Origin: Adiantum capillus-veneris
Lineage: Eukaryota; Streptophyta; Polypodiopsida; Polypodiales; Pteridaceae
Direction: 5' to 3'
Assembly (NCBI GenBank): GCA_014529385.2
Contig: CM043958.1
Location: forward strand, 86,250,525 to 86,314,524
Length of the DNA stretch: 64,000 nucleotides
Part shown: positions 14,867-29,150 of the stretch, one piece after another
Layout of the letters: each line of letters opens with the position of its first letter
Position numbering within the stretch: position 1 is the first letter of the stretch
Position numbers and translations under genes: made by a program
Notes under the pieces: model-generated
Told to the model about the DNA's origin: nothing
The model's input: only the letters and a program-made list of their open reading frames with translations
The model's database searches: none

Positions 14867-15140
14867 CTAGTTGAGCATTTATGCTCAACCAAAAAAGAGC
14901 TTTATTCCACTTCTACCTGCAAAACCTGGCATATACTATGAGAAAACAAAAACCATATTTACATAGTCTTATTGGAGCCTACTGTCAAACCTTCAAGTGG
15001 GTTGCCCCACCCCCTAGTTGAGCATTTATGCTCAACCAACCTTCAAGTGGGTTTCCCCACCCCCCTAGTTGAGAATTTATGCTCAACCAAAAAAGAGCTT
15101 TATTCCACTTCTAACTGCCAAACCTTCAAGTGGGTTGCCC
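14867..15140 (-). repeat. Hairpin/poly(A)-signal repeat module, unit 3 (three copies)
   Basis: Palindromes lie at 14870-14889, 15017-15036 and 15068-15087 (the last with one mismatch). This unit has one more module than units 1 and 2, so the module count varies between copies. Confidence 0.8.
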
Positions 15141-16160
15141 TACCCCTTGCATTGCATAGCTTTGCGTGGATCCAACACATACCATTGGTCTCCTCCACCC
15201 ACCTGTAACACCCTTGCATAGTGCCACACCAAGGCACCTAACCAACTGCATATCAAAACCGCCAACAGCATACTTATACCACTCCATGTACTCAATGGAA
15301 AATTTCCCACTCGCAACAAATCACCTCCAAACACATCAACACTTTCATCAGCCAAAAACATACGTGACATACCTGACCCATCTTCCCAACCATGTAAAGT
15401 TAGATCTTCTTCCAGCAGATCTTGCACTTGCTCAACAACCCATTGCACAGCCGCTTTGATCACCATCCCCTTCAACCACCACTCAAAAACCTCCTTGTTA
15501 ATCTTGTACACCGCCTAGGAATCCGCGTCACCTATCATAGAGTGCACTGGATGCATTGGAAACTCCTCTACCATTGGCTCCACACTGTCCTTCTCACCTG
15601 CCACGCACTCAATTCCAGCATCGTTGAGCTCCTCCTTGTCAATCGGCCCTTCAAGGTTGATTAGCACCACCTGCTTCTCAGCTTCAACCACCTACTCTTC
15701 AAGTATTTTCTCTCGCACTGTATCATGCTCTGTCAAGGTAGAGAGAAATTCTCTCCACACTGTATCCTCCTACTTACCATCCATGGGTAGGGCCACATTA
15801 TCCCTTGTGGCAAGAATCTGCACGATCTCCATCTACATAGCTCCATTTGCGAGCATAGACTCCTACACCTGGTCTCCATCAAGCACAATGGCTTGCTTGG
15901 TTCCCTACTCTTCTTGAACATTGGCTATCGCCATATCATAAAACACATAATAAGGCAGCTTTACCTTTACCAATTCAGGTTCGTTAGACACTATCTCCTC
16001 ACCATAGGATGTGGACTCATCCTCTTTATCCTCCTCGCTTGTCTCCCAGCAACTCGAGCTTGTATCCTAATCATCATTGGCATCACACACCAACTCCGCA
16101 TGTGCATCTTTATCCGCTTGCTGCTCCACCAATGCTTGACCATCCCCAATGCTTGACCAT
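15140..16160 (-). pseudogene. C-terminal part of Gag-like protein, unit 3
   Basis: It aligns with the C-terminal half of units 1 and 2, including the hydrophobic segment and the GGGDQW motif, and the charged linker further right. The match stops abruptly near 16160. There the sequence joins the 3' part of a different, Ty3/gypsy-type gag region. A short duplication (CAATGCTTGACCATCC twice, about 16129-16162) marks the junction. Confidence 0.55.
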
Positions 16161-16199
16161 CCGTGTTCCATCAATCCCTAATTCTTCCATCAGTCCCTG

Positions 16200-18024
16200 A
16201 ATTGCAACCGACATGGTCTAAGGAATCTTAGATTCCAACTGATCTGGTTGTGCTTTTTTAGAAGACTGGGCTGGTATCTTCTGAATGACCCGAGCATTAG
16301 AACTCTCTGGCTGCTCTGGCAGCTTCTTGGCTAAATCCTCATTTTTGCCGCCAATTCTCTCTGCTCCTGCCATTCATCAACTACCTTTTCGATACCCTTT
16401 GCCTTCCACACCTCTCTCTGCTGAGCCCATTTGCTACCTTCAAGACTGACTGGTTTTACAGGCTCATCTAGAATTTCCTCAATGACCACCCCTTTACTGC
16501 GTGTAACTGCTCGTACAAGAATTGGCTCTGGGCCCAGCCTTCGCCTCAGTAGCAGCAGTAGTAGGTGTCTCGGGACACTAAGCTACAAAATGCCCATACT
16601 TACCACAAGTATAACAATTCAAACTTCTGTTCTGGAAAGTACCACAACCCCAGCCCCGGCTAGTACCCCCTGGTACCTGCCACGCCCAGTACCAGTACCA
16701 ATGGTACCTGATTTCTCTTCTTGGGGTACATTGGTAGTCTCCACTCCAACTGGTTCAGCATTGGTAAATGCCACCAGACAGATCTTTTCCCTTCGTGAAA
16801 TGATGAATACGAATGCCACAGTTGTTCCATAAATGGCCATAGGCTTTGCAGTAAGTACATTGTGGATACTCATTGGAAACATGATCTTTGGATTTACACT
16901 TTGAACACCAGGTTTCCATTCTTCATACTGGTTGTCTGGTTTGGCTGATTTCAACAATCTGTCGAGCCATCTCATCAATTTTTCTAGACCAAGACCCTTT
17001 CTTGGCCTTGTCTTTGCTCTTTTCATCTGAGCTACTTTCAAAGCTTCTGGAGGTGTTACTGGAAGAAATCTCAATGGAAGAGCTACGACCACTGGAACTC
17101 CTCTTCTCCTTCTTTGCCTGATGTTCCAACTTCAAAGCTTGCTACACCAAATCATTGAATTTATTTGTTGGTGCAAGCACCTCCTGTTCCCTAAGCTTTT
17201 TACTGTAGAAACCATTCAAAACCATGCTCGCAACCTCTTTTCTGATGATGGTTCCTGCAGTAGCTGCTTGGTGAGCTCCTTAATTTTCTCAACATAACTT
17301 CTGACTGATACTTTTCCTTGCTTTATCTTATCTAGTTCACAGAGGATATCCTCATCTCCTCTGTTGTCTGAATATTCCAGTAGGAAAGCTTTAAGCAGTT
17401 TGTTGTATGATCTGAGTTTGCAAGCTGGATAATGGTAGTACCATTTCCTTGCTGCATCCTTTAGTGTCAGAGGAAAGTATTCCCCCAGTCACCTTCATCA
17501 ATATTTTTCAACTCAACATACTGTTCAAAGGCTTGGATATGAACATCTGGATCATCTTTCTTCCCTCCGTTGAACACTGGAAAATAAGTTTTTAATGAAG
17601 AGGTATAATCATGTCGATCAGCATCATTTTTTCCTCTTTTGACCTTAGGAACCGGACTCTTTCTTGAAGATTTCTTGTAATGATTTGTATCAGCATCCCA
17701 ATCAATTTCTTCATCAGTCTCAGTTTCTGTCTCCCCCCTGGCTTTTTTGTTGGAACTGTGGCAACTACCTTTACTGCCTTTGGCTCCTTCATCCCTCTGT
17801 GTGGTCCGAGAACTCCTGCCCTTGCGTTCTTCCCTCTCAGCCCTTCTTCGTCGGGATTGATTGGAGTGCTGAGAATCCTTGGCTTCAGCAGCATAAATGT
17901 GCTCCTCTCGAGCCTCACTATCAGTCACCAATTCATTCTTAGGATCAGAATCTCTTTCTGATTCCTCAGGGATAGGGTCAACGTGGTAGGATGGTTTACG
18001 ACCACAACTGGTTTTGCGTGCCAT
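16200..18024 (-). pseudogene. Ty3/gypsy-type gag with zinc knuckles (degenerate)
   Basis: The start ATG is at 18022-18024 (MARKTSCGRKPS). The first part is a charged, Ser/Arg/Glu-rich N-terminus. A Gag core follows with SLKTYFPVFNG and DDPDVHIQAFEQYVEL, then after a frameshift near 17467 an ARKWYYHYP-like segment and a VRSYVEKIKEL segment. Zinc-knuckle-like Cys motifs come next (CSKCKSKDHVSNEYPQC, CTYCKAYGHLWNNC, CYTCGKYGHF), then a linker with VWKAKGIEKVVDEWQEQREL. Several stops and shifts break it. Gag packages the element RNA in cytoplasmic particles. No protease or reverse transcriptase follows; the sequence joins repeat unit 3 instead. Confidence 0.75.
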
Positions 18025-18052
18025 CACTTCAATTAAAAATTCTAATTGGGAG

Positions 18053-18112
18053 AAGAGTTTTCTCGTCAACAAGCAAACAAATAAGAGTTTTCTCGTCAAC
18101 AAGCAAACAAAT
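18053..18112. repeat. Perfect 30-bp tandem duplication
   Basis: A unit beginning AAGAGTTTTCTCGTCAAC occurs at 18053-18082 and 18083-18112, in the leader just upstream (minus strand) of the gag start. Confidence 0.95.
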
Positions 18113-18172
18113 CTAACCACCGTGATTGCCAAAATGGAATTGGAGTTGATCTCTTCAGATAGCTGATTCCAG

Positions 18173-18596
18173 TGTTAGAACTTACAGCTACCGGTAAGTC
18201 GTCAGTTAAGTCAATAAAACTGGAATAGAAGGTGGAAACTGGATTGAAATAGTTAACTGAACTGAAATAGTATACTGGAATGAGAAACAGTTGGATGACT
18301 GTAACCAATACAAGGTATACTAGACTGAAGCCCAATTGACTACAGTAGTAATGATTACAAAGTAGAGTTACAGGCAAAGAGATTGTAGCTTAGGAACTGC
18401 TTAGGAGGCTTAAACCAAGAGAACTAGGAAGTAAGGAGTCAAAAGAAAAGTAGCCCGATTACAAAGTAATGGGTCTATTTATAGCCTCTAGAAGTTACCA
18501 TAGTAACTGCCGTGGTAATTACTGTCGTGTGACCAATCCACTGTCCAAATTCCAGGAGATAGTTTCCGCATGTTGGAGCCATCTTCGCCTTCTACA
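18173..18596 (-). mobile_element. 5' LTR of the gypsy element with gag at 16.2-18.0 kb
   Basis: In the coding direction it runs from TGTAGAAGG (18596) to TTCTAACA (18173), with short inverted ends. It contains TATAAATAG (18475-18483) as a likely core promoter. It is followed at once by a primer-binding-like CTGGAATCAGC (18162-18172), a degenerate form of the usual initiator-Met site, then by the leader and gag. The matching 3' LTR is not in the window, so the boundaries rest on TG/CA ends and context. Confidence 0.65.
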
Positions 18597-20288
<1,692 letters not shown>

Positions 20289-20579
20289 CTGCGTTGCATT
20301 TATGCGCCCGTATAACAAAAATTATACGTATAAAACGTCAATATACGCCGTATTTCCGAATAATTTCCGAATACCCGTATAAAATAGTTTCGATCGAGAT
20401 ATTTTTCCATCGAAAACAGTTTCGATCGAAAAATATCTCGATCGAAAAACTCTATATATATACAATCGTCGCCGTATTAGATCGAAAAGCATTCTGGACT
20501 TTTTGGGAGTTTGTAGAGCTTGGAGCTTTTGAGAGATTAGTAGATAGCCACAGCCTCTTCGGTTTACAACGGTTTTCAG
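20289..20579 (+). promoter_or_regulatory. Left terminus of hAT: inverted repeat, palindromes and promoter
   Basis: The end carries several CGATCGAAAA motifs, including the 12-bp palindrome TTTCGATCGAAA at 20420-20431, which also occurs at the right end (30727-30738). A TATA-like CTATATATATAC lies at 20452-20463. A likely noncoding first exon follows and ends in TTTTCAG|GTATAT (donor at 20580). Promoter and exon are inferred from sequence only. Confidence 0.6.
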
Positions 20580-20639
20580 GTATATTTTTTAAATTTTCAG
20601 TAATTACTAACTTTTTTTTTGTGTTGTGCCAGACTTGTG

Positions 20640-21516
20640 TGGTGCAGTAGTTTCGACTCTCACCACAAAGTTGGCTTGCAGCAGCTGGCAGGCCACTTCA
20701 TGGTGTGTAGCCATATGGCTCACTCCGGAGGTGTGTAGAATATAGTTTCCTTTCCCGTGGTGTGTAGTTATATGACTCACTCCAGGGAAGGCTTAGGGTA
20801 AATTTAGATTCTCACTCATATGGTGTAGTAGTATATCTCTCACCATAGAGATGAGTTAGGATTAGAGGTCGACTCGTGGAGTGTAATAGGCATGATGCTA
20901 CACCTCTCACTTCAGAGTGGCCTATAAAATTTACAATCTTAAAGTAAATCATTGTTGATTATTCTACATAGAAGCACAAAGATTAACGTTCGTCATTTTA
21001 AGAGTGTAGAGATGCATACTTTATGCCCTCTTCATCTTAATGTGACTTTCATTATTTTTGTGCTTCTATTTCTGTAGTTACATCATTGTTCATCAGCTGA
21101 TGACTTGGTGTTACTCTGAACGTAGATATATACAATAATTGATTTACATTTGAGATTCTTGAGCTGTTTGTTGATGGTTGTGTTGTGCATTTCACACACT
21201 CCATTAGAAATAGCTTATAAAATTTACAATTTTAGATTAAGTTTTTCTGTCATATGTGTTACATAGAAACACAAGCGTTACCACTCGTTATAGTAAGAGT
21301 GAAGAGATGCATATTTTCATGCCCTCTTCATCTTAATGTGACATACTGGCTACTCGTGTGTTTCATATTCCAAAAGAACATCATTTTTCATCATTAAATG
21401 ACTTGGTGTTGTTTTGGACGTAAACACATACGACAGGTAACTTACATCTGCAATTGTTAATTTATCCCGCTGATAGTTGTGTTGTGAGTTCCACACACTT
21501 TATCAGGGATTAGATT
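20640..21516. repeat. Left subterminal repeats of hAT
   Basis: Four copies of a motif reading TGTAG (or TGCAG), about 8-9 bases, then CTCAC lie at about 20642-20663, 20703-20725, 20760-20780 and 20822-20844. They are followed by an imperfect tandem duplication of about 295 bp (20921-21212 and 21213-21516), recognisable by TATAAAATTTACAAT, GAGATGCATA and GCCCTCTTCATCTTAATGTG in both copies. hAT transposases typically bind short subterminal repeats, so these are candidate binding sites. Confidence 0.7.
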
Positions 21517-21699
21517 GATAAAAACTATCAATCTATTTTACAACAGCATCCAAGACTTGTGCTGAGAATATCTCACACTAGCTGAGCTGTTCACATGTAT
21601 GATTTTCCAATCCTTTAGATGTAATTGCTTTCATCATCTCACACTTCTGCACATAGCAGGGTCCAGTTCTTGTGCTGAGAGCATCTCACACTCCTGGCC

Positions 21700-21802
<103 letters not shown>

Positions 21803-21914
21803 ATTTTCATGGTCGATTCGCACAATGTGATTTGTAATCATAAGATTTTCTCTTTAATTTTCAATAATTTAATATTAATGTATATCTAGTAATCCTCCCT
21901 CCTGGACCAGAGCT

Positions 21915-22163
21915 ATGGATATTTATTCCATGTGTCATACATGTAAACGCATTTTGAAGTGCTTACCAGAGCCCCAAGAACAAAGCAAGAGATATTTTTT
22001 GAGTAATGTACTTGCTCATCTTAAAAGCGGCAAGCGCGTTCACCCCAAAACCCGGCCTAATGCTTTTGATCTCTCGTTATGTTTAAATGGTGCCCATAGA
22101 GTGGGTTACAACATTGTAATGACATCTGACCAGCTGATGATTAATAAAAACACAGTCTCATGA
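21915..22163 (+). CDS. Small ORF, probable first coding exon of second hAT gene
   Basis: This 82-residue frame starts at an ATG four bases after a good 3' splice site (TCCTCCCTCCTGGACCAG, ending 21910). That fits the noncoding first exon at the left terminus. It begins MDIYSMCHTCKRILKC, a Cys-rich start that could bind metal, and is otherwise basic. I recognise no family. The next frame, 22311-23054, lies on the same strand with an AG acceptor (TATGCAG) just before it, so the two may be exons of one gene. No donor could be chosen with certainty (22003 and 22105 both keep the phase). Confidence 0.45.
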   Translation: MDIYSMCHTCKRILKCLPEPQEQSKRYFLSNVLAHLKSGKRVHPKTRPNAFDLSLCLNGAHRVGYNIVMTSDQLMINKNTVS

Positions 22164-22310
22164 TTTCATCGTTGTTTTACTTTTGGTGTCAGATTTAATT
22201 GTATGTTTAATTGAGCAAAAATTCTATGTTTGTCATTCGATATACTTTCCAATGTCAAATAAATTGAATGGGTATTTAAAAGTAATGACATGTTCACCTA
22301 ATATGCAGAT

Positions 22311-23054
22311 ATGGAAGAAGAACTCAACCACGTTGAAGCTCAGGCAATTTTTAAAGAAGAACAAGTTAGATGTGGACAAGCAGATCTTTCTACTATTGCC
22401 AACATTGAAGAAGATGATGAATCTGAGCTGCAGGGCGAACCATTAACCCTTAAAGAGTGCAAAAATCTTTGCCCTAATCACTTTGTATGCCATCAACTAT
22501 TTCAAATAAGTGGCAATGCAAAAGATACAGCTCCGTTAAAGCTCTCTGATTTGCAACATAAAGGACTGGCACGTGTATTGCTGCAAAGGCTTATACGACA
22601 AGAGAGATGCCTACCAAACAACAACCAAGTAGCAATTTACTTTATCCAGCAATGCTATGTTCGATATGTTTTGCTAAAGAGAGTGGATTGGTCAGATCGT
22701 CCAGGCACCACTGTCTTTGGACGTGGACGCAATGCAGAAAAGGTGGCAACACGCAATGCAAATAATCCAATGCCTCCTCGCAAGCGTCCTATTGTTTTAC
22801 TTCCTGAAGAGTCAGAAACACTGACTGAATTAGCCAGCCAAGGACAAGACCTTGCCAGCCAAGGAGAAACACCGGACATGCTTCGTGGCCGGATTCTTGA
22901 GCTTGAAATAGAGTTAAGTGGTTCACAAGCAAAGCTTCAACGATATGAATCATTGTATGGACCTTTGCCAGATGATACTACCACTTCACATAAAGATGTT
23001 GCTCAACCATCCCTTGAGCTAGGAATTACAGATTTTACCATAGACGACTTATAG
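22311..23054 (+). CDS. Uncharacterised protein encoded by hAT element, convergent to transposase
   Basis: This is an intact 247-codon frame from ATG 22311 to a TAG. The N-terminus is acidic. The middle has spaced Cys residues (ECKNLCPNHFVC) and a basic stretch, RVDWSDRPGTTVFGRGRN. Then come NPMPPRKRPIVLLPEE, a tandem QGQDLASQGE-type repeat, a short coiled-coil candidate (ILELEIELSGSQAKLQRYES) and an acidic C-terminus (ITDFTIDDL). I do not recognise a family. It lies inside the hAT borders, ends 356 bp from the stop codon of the transposase, and is driven from the opposite end. It may be a transposon accessory protein or a captured host gene. It is the longest undamaged ORF of the element. Confidence 0.6.
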   Translation: MEEELNHVEAQAIFKEEQVRCGQADLSTIANIEEDDESELQGEPLTLKECKNLCPNHFVCHQLFQISGNAKDTAPLKLSDLQHKGLARVLLQRLIRQERCLPNNNQVAIYFIQQCYVRYVLLKRVDWSDRPGTTVFGRGRNAEKVATRNANNPMPPRKRPIVLLPEESETLTELASQGQDLASQGETPDMLRGRILELEIELSGSQAKLQRYESLYGPLPDDTTTSHKDVAQPSLELGITDFTIDDL

Positions 23055-23274
23055 CAAATCTATCAAACTCATAAGTCACTCAGAAGCTTTTTGTAATCTC
23101 AAAATTATATCAAAATCTTTTCGATTGACTCATTTCCCAGAACCTTGTTGTAATTTCAAACCTACATGTAATTTTTATTCGTCGACAAGATATTATCGGC
23201 AGTTTATTATTTTCAACTGAAGAGACCACATCTCTTAATTGTGTATATATTTGAGTGTGAGTGAAAGTGTGTGT

Positions 23275-23275
<1 letters not shown>

Positions 23276-23329
<54 letters not shown>
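23276..23329. repeat. (GA)n microsatellite between convergent genes
   Basis: About 26 GA units with one A insertion, between the two convergent stop codons. Confidence 0.95.
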
Positions 23330-23330
<1 letters not shown>

Positions 23331-25411
23331 TTTTGATGTGAACGACAACGAGATAACACTTTGTTTCATCATATACAAAAACTTGTTGAGTAAGTATTAC
23401 AATGGTACTCTCACAAATCATCTCCATCTTCAAAAATTGCAACCATATCATCTACTTCGTCCATATCTGAGCATTCTGAAACTATCTCCCATTCCATATC
23501 ATCATCGTCATCAACTTCTGCAAAAATAGCTTCATGCGTTTGGAAGACTCCATATTGCTTTTGAGCAGCTCTAGTTGCAATGTTTTGAGGCTTATAAATA
23601 AGTCTCATATTGCAAAAAACATACACCAAATCAGCAGCCCGTTTAGTATGAAGTCTGTTTTTCTTTTTAGTGTGCACAAAGTCGAATGCTGACCAGTTTT
23701 GCTCACAACTTCCACTTGATGCAGCTACTGATAAAACTCTAACTGCAATGTGTTGCAACTCCACTTTCTCTCCACCATACTCCTTCCACCATAAAGGTGC
23801 ACTTGTTTTGCCAATGGCATCTATATGCCACGGATCCTGAAACATACCAGTTCTGTTGGCATAATCTACTCGCTGATGAAAAGCTACTTTTCCATCTTCG
23901 TGCCCTAAGAGTTGGGAGCACACTGTTTTGAAGTCGGACATAACTTCTTTGTTGGCAGATTGCTGATGCATTTGAAACTTAGGATCCAATACAAAAGCCG
24001 CACCATGCAATGGCGTATGCAACTGCACCCAACGCTTGTTAACAATTGTAATCATGGTAGCTTTATCCTTTGCACCAAAACTGACATTTTCTCTTAGCTT
24101 GCGTATAGCCTCTGACATATACCAGTAGACCCAACCAAAAATAAAAGAATCTGTGTCAACTGCTCTCAAAAGATCTACAAATGGCTTTGACACAGTTACT
24201 ATTCTTTCTACATTACGCCAAAAGACTGGCGAGTTTACTATTTGCGCATATCGACCAACTGCTTCCTGATAACTTGGATACTTGCTGAGCCATCCATCCC
24301 ATCTTCTGTCTACTAAGGTTTCCATCAATGGAGGCTTCAACTCTTGCAAAGCAGCAAGAACATAGTATGCCGTAGCAAACCTTGTCGCGCAAAATATTTG
24401 CAAAGCTTTATTTGGTGACTTGGTTCGAAAAAGAGCATACAAAAATTGATGCTCTCTAATGAATTTCACCACATGATTTTCATCCAATAAATTTAGCTTC
24501 ACACATGCCATTTTACCAATATCTTTTAAAAGCAAATTTAAAGTGTGAGCTGCACATGGTACCCAAGAAATCTCTAGATACTTGACTTGAATAGCTCTTC
24601 CTACTCCTTTGTAGTTGGCCGCATTATCTGTGACAATAGGAGTCACATTCTTTGGTCCACCTGCCTTTGCAATTGCACTCTCATACACCCCTGCTAGTTA
24701 GGTGATAGTCTTCTCTTTCAATGAGCTATCAATTGCTTCCACGAACATAGCCCCTCTAGGGTTAATAAGCATTACATTGATTAAAGGTTTTTTCTGACAG
24801 TTAGTCCATCCATCCAATGCTATGGTGCATCCATATGCTGGAAAAAACTCTAGAACTGTGCGTTTGAGAATGGCTTCAGTACTGTCTTTGACTTTATCAA
24901 GATATTCAGTTCGCATCTTGTTATAGTCAGGAAGCACAAATCCTTTTTTGACTGTACTCATCAAAGCATCTTGAAATATTGGATTGTGCATATCATTGAA
25001 CGATATGCCACACGCAAAAAATGCTTGGGTCCATTTTAAATGCAACTCAAGCAACCATTGTTTACCTAATGCTTCAGGCATTGTCTGTCCATTGGATGAC
25101 GCTCTGCCGGATTTACTTGTGCTAGGAACTCCTCCTGATGTAGAAGCATGTCCATGAAGAGGGTTCAATTGAGAACTTGATCGTTTACTTGAGTGGTACA
25201 CACCTCTTCTGTTGCCTCATTGCATACAGATGGTTCAATATTCGCATGAATATCTTTAGAAACATCACCTTTATGTTTAGCTGCAAGAATCAACTTTACT
25301 TTGCGAGAATACATGGCAAATTTTTCATGAATATCTTTTGGTGGTGCCCCACACTTTTCAACATTGCCAAGGACTTTAAATAAATGCTCTTTAATTCTGG
25401 TTGTGTAACAT

Positions 25412-27568
25412 TTAATGGCCTAAAACCTTGTGTGTAGCGGAAATTAGCATGAACATAGTGGATAACTCTAATTCCTTTTGGTTGCTTTTATTTTCTTTTG
25501 CTAAAGCATTAGGTTCATTTTGAGAATCTTTAACAAAAATCATGTACACGGAAATAGAGCTCTTTATTGACTTGTTGAAAGCTAGTGTATGTACAATGGG
25601 GATAGTGTTACCCATTTCCTTAGCATCTATATACATGTCTTTTTCCCTGAACTTAAAGGAGATTCTCCTTTCAAGAAGATTAACATTGGCAGCCAAGCGG
25701 TCAAACCATGGTGCCCCTAGGATTACATCCTCATGCTTGAGAGGAGAGATAAAGAAGTCCTCTTTGTCCACATAGCTTTGGACATGAAGCCTCAATTTCC
25801 CGATTAAGGGAGTGACTGAAGCTTCTTGCCCCTTGAAAGCACCATCTATGGGTAGGACATCTCCCATCTCGTAGGCTTGTATGCCTAGCTTGGTGGCCAA
25901 CTCTATAGATATAAAATTGTGAGTAGAACCAGGGTCAAAGAGAACAAAAGCATCATGTTCTCTTACCTTTCCCCAAGCATGGCATAGAGGAGATCCTTTG
26001 TGGTGAGTTTGGTGAGTCTCCTCCTCTTGGATTTCAACCAAGGTAGCTCTAGGAGGATCTTGGCGGTTGTTCTTTTGGGGACAAGCGCGGTACGCATGCC
26101 CTTGTTCGCCGCACTTGAAACACCGGTTATCCTTGCGATAGCGCTCAAGCTCTTTAGGAGAGAGTTTGTTTTTACCTTTGTAAACTCCCTTCTCTTTAGC
26201 TTTGTTGGAGTTTCCCTTAGGAGATTTTTGGACATTGTCCTTCCCCTTAGACTCGTTGGAACCCTTGTTTTCCGTGGGCTTGTTATTTCTTTTAGCCCCC
26301 GTTTGGAAATTGATTCGAGAGGCCACCATAGTATGGTGTATTACCGCCGATATGGTACGTGTCCTTTGGGAGTTGACATACTCCGCCATTTCTTCGGTTA
26401 AGCCCGCACAAAATTGTTGCTTTTGCTCTCCAAAATGCAACTTTTTGAAGACAGTGGCTTTGAGTTGTAGGTCCCAAAACTTGTCTACATATTTGTGGAT
26501 GGATTCATAGGGAGAGAGTTTTAAGCTTCGCCATTCGGTGAGTACTTTGTCTTTGGCATCGGTGGCCAAAAACTACTTCATAATGGAAGCTCTTCAAGCT
26601 TTCCATGTTCGCGGAGCTTCACCGTTGGCTCGTAGGCTAGACCACCATTGCCTGGCGGACTTTTGAAAGTGCATAGCTACATGGCGTAGCTTAGAGGACT
26701 CCGTGAAGCCCTCATCTCCAAACGCCACATCAAACTGTTGGATAAAGGCCAAGACTTTGTCCGTAGCACCAAAGGTACCATCATAGGTAAGGAAAGAGAT
26801 ACTCTTCCCTCCCTCTCTGAATTTCTTCAGCTTGGACGACCTCTTCCATGCGGCATAGGATTTCCTATGGCCTCTTCTTTTTGATGGTTCAAAGGTTGCA
26901 CCATCACTTTCTTCAGAAGGTGAAGAATTTGAAGAAGGGAGAGAAGAGGGTGACCTCTTTCTCGCCTTTTTCTTGTCTTGATCTTCGTCGTCTTCACCAT
27001 CACTTTCATAAGAGGAAGAGGATGAAGAAGATGGAGAAGAGGGTGTCCTCTTTCTCGCCTTTTTCTTCTCTTGCTTTTTATCATCCCTCTTTGAATTATG
27101 GTGTGTAGAAGGGTGCGATGGTCTTCTCCGCTTTGGTGGTGATCGAGAGCGTTTAGCCAGCCATCTTCGTGGAGCCATCTCCGCCGAGGTGGCGGGAGAC
27201 TCACTTCTTTCTCGTTCCTTTGGTGAAGGCTCTTGAGTTCTCCTTTGGGAAGGAGATGCATCATCAAGAAGTAAATTCTTGAGCCCTTCGTATGGATTCT
27301 CTTCTTCTTCCTGAATCGGAGAGAGACCTCTTTTGGGAGTCTCACAAGGAGGCTTCCTAGGTGTTCTCTCGTCATGGTAATGAGCTTGGATAATCCCATG
27401 AGCACGGAGCTGCCGTTGCACTTCACTTTGGAGAGATAGATTGCCCATGGCTTGTTGAACCCTAGAAACAAGATAGTTAACAAGCATCGGAGCATCATTA
27501 GTAGCTTGCTCATTAGAAAAATCAAAGTTATCAACATTAATTTCACTCTCTTTACTATTGTCAGCCAT
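25412..27568 (-). pseudogene. gag-protease of nested gypsy element
   Basis: It starts MADNSKESEINVDNF (27568). A Ser/Arg/Lys-rich N-terminal region follows, then a Gag core with KSISFLTYDGTFG, FIQQFDVAFGDEGF, KLRHVAMHFQKSARQWW and LKLSPYESIHKYVDKFWDL. Two in-frame stops near 26575-26596 break the core. A zinc knuckle, CFKCGEQGHAYRAC, follows near 26100. An aspartic protease has VLFDPGSTHNFISIELA, where the usual D[ST]G is DPG, and ILGAPWF. The frame ends within sequence leading into the 3' LTR remnant. Gag forms the RNA particle and the protease cleaves the polyprotein. The polymerase genes are missing. Confidence 0.88.
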
Positions 27569-27985
27569 TCTAACAACTTTTAGGTGTAAACTTTTTAGAT
27601 GTACTTTGGCACTTCAAGCCCTAGTTGCTACTCCTCTTTACCCCTTTAGAAAAAGCACTCAAGCTACTGTACCTGTGGCTCGGATACCATTAATTGGAAG
27701 GAATAGAAGAGAGGGTCGTTCAACACCAAAAAAGCACCGGCTCCTATCAAGCTTCTAATAGCTCAATAGTGGTTAAGCCGTAGGCAAGCCCCGTAGGACT
27801 CCACTATTAAGACCATAGCTCTCGACGGTGATGCCCCATTAACTGCACAAAGGCAAGCACACCGCAAGGCTGAAAAATCCCTATTCTACTTACTCACAGG
27901 CAATTAAGAATACCAACCATTTATAGCTAGCTTGAGGACCTCCCTTCTTGAGCAAGAAAAGAGAAACCTTGTGCTTTGATACCAA

Positions 27986-29080
27986 TGTAACATTTAATGG
28001 CCTAAAAACTTGTGAGTAGAGGAAATTAGCATGAACATAGTGGGCATTTCATTAGAATAGATTCCTAATAAGAATTACAAGCGTGCTTGGGTGGAGAGAG
28101 CAACAAAAAACATAACACCTAGTTAGATAGCATGAACAATACTTTCAAAAGAGAGAGAAATTAAGCTATTGACAACAGTTGAGGACCGGATTTGCATGGA
28201 ACCGGTCCCCCCTCCAAAAGGCTTTGTATTATGGTTTCTCCCATCAAGAGAGACATTGTACAATACAATTCTTTGTGTTCCTTCAAGACTAGCTAGTGCA
28301 ATGAAGATGAAAGCTTCATGCACTAAGCAAAACACTTATCAAACACAACATTAATTATCCCCGGTCTCAGACCCAAGACCTCACACACCTTCAAAGATGG
28401 TGAGAGCTAGCAGGGTATGAGAGTAGATTGAGAGGAAGAAGGAGTATCTTACGAGAAAGATGTACATCTCCTCACATGATCACTCATATTAGCATAGCTT
28501 AGCTTAGTAATTAGCTTGGTAGAGGAGATGAGCATGCATTGGAGCTTGGCTCTTGGTTGGATTTGCATCCACATGCCAAGAGTGTGTCGATGTAGGCTTC
28601 TATCTCACAAGCTTGGAGTAGGTGATGAGCTCTCCATTAAAGCTTGGGAAGAGATAGTCTTTTTCTTGCTTCTCACATAGACTGTGTGAGAGTGTGTGTG
28701 TGATAATGCCTTGCAAAAATCAGCCCCCTCTCTCTCTTGGGAGAGCCCCCTTGCTATTTGCTCTTGCTGTCCTCTCATTGGACCTCCCTAGGGCTCGCCA
28801 ATGACAATTAAGCAGCATAAGTGATAGCCTTCTGACATGTGTCCCCCTTTCCCCTTTTGTGAGAGCTTTGGGTAATTTGATAATTCAACTAAACTCTCAT
28901 TGGACCCCTTTGCCTCCTGGCCAATAGGAATCAGGAAAGCCATTGGACTGTTGAATGCTCATTGGACCCCTTGGGAGACTGTCCAATAGTCTTCTAGAGG
29001 ACTTAATTCTCATTGGTTCTTTTATTAAGTGTTTTTTAAATTAATTAAACTAGATGCAAGTTTTTAAATTAATTAAACTC

Positions 29081-29150
<70 letters not shown>

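Noticed and set aside
26827-27576. 249-codon minus-strand ORF overlapping the gypsy gag
   Set aside because: It is a shifted reading of the Ser/Arg-rich gag N-terminus; the true frame carries the Gag motifs.
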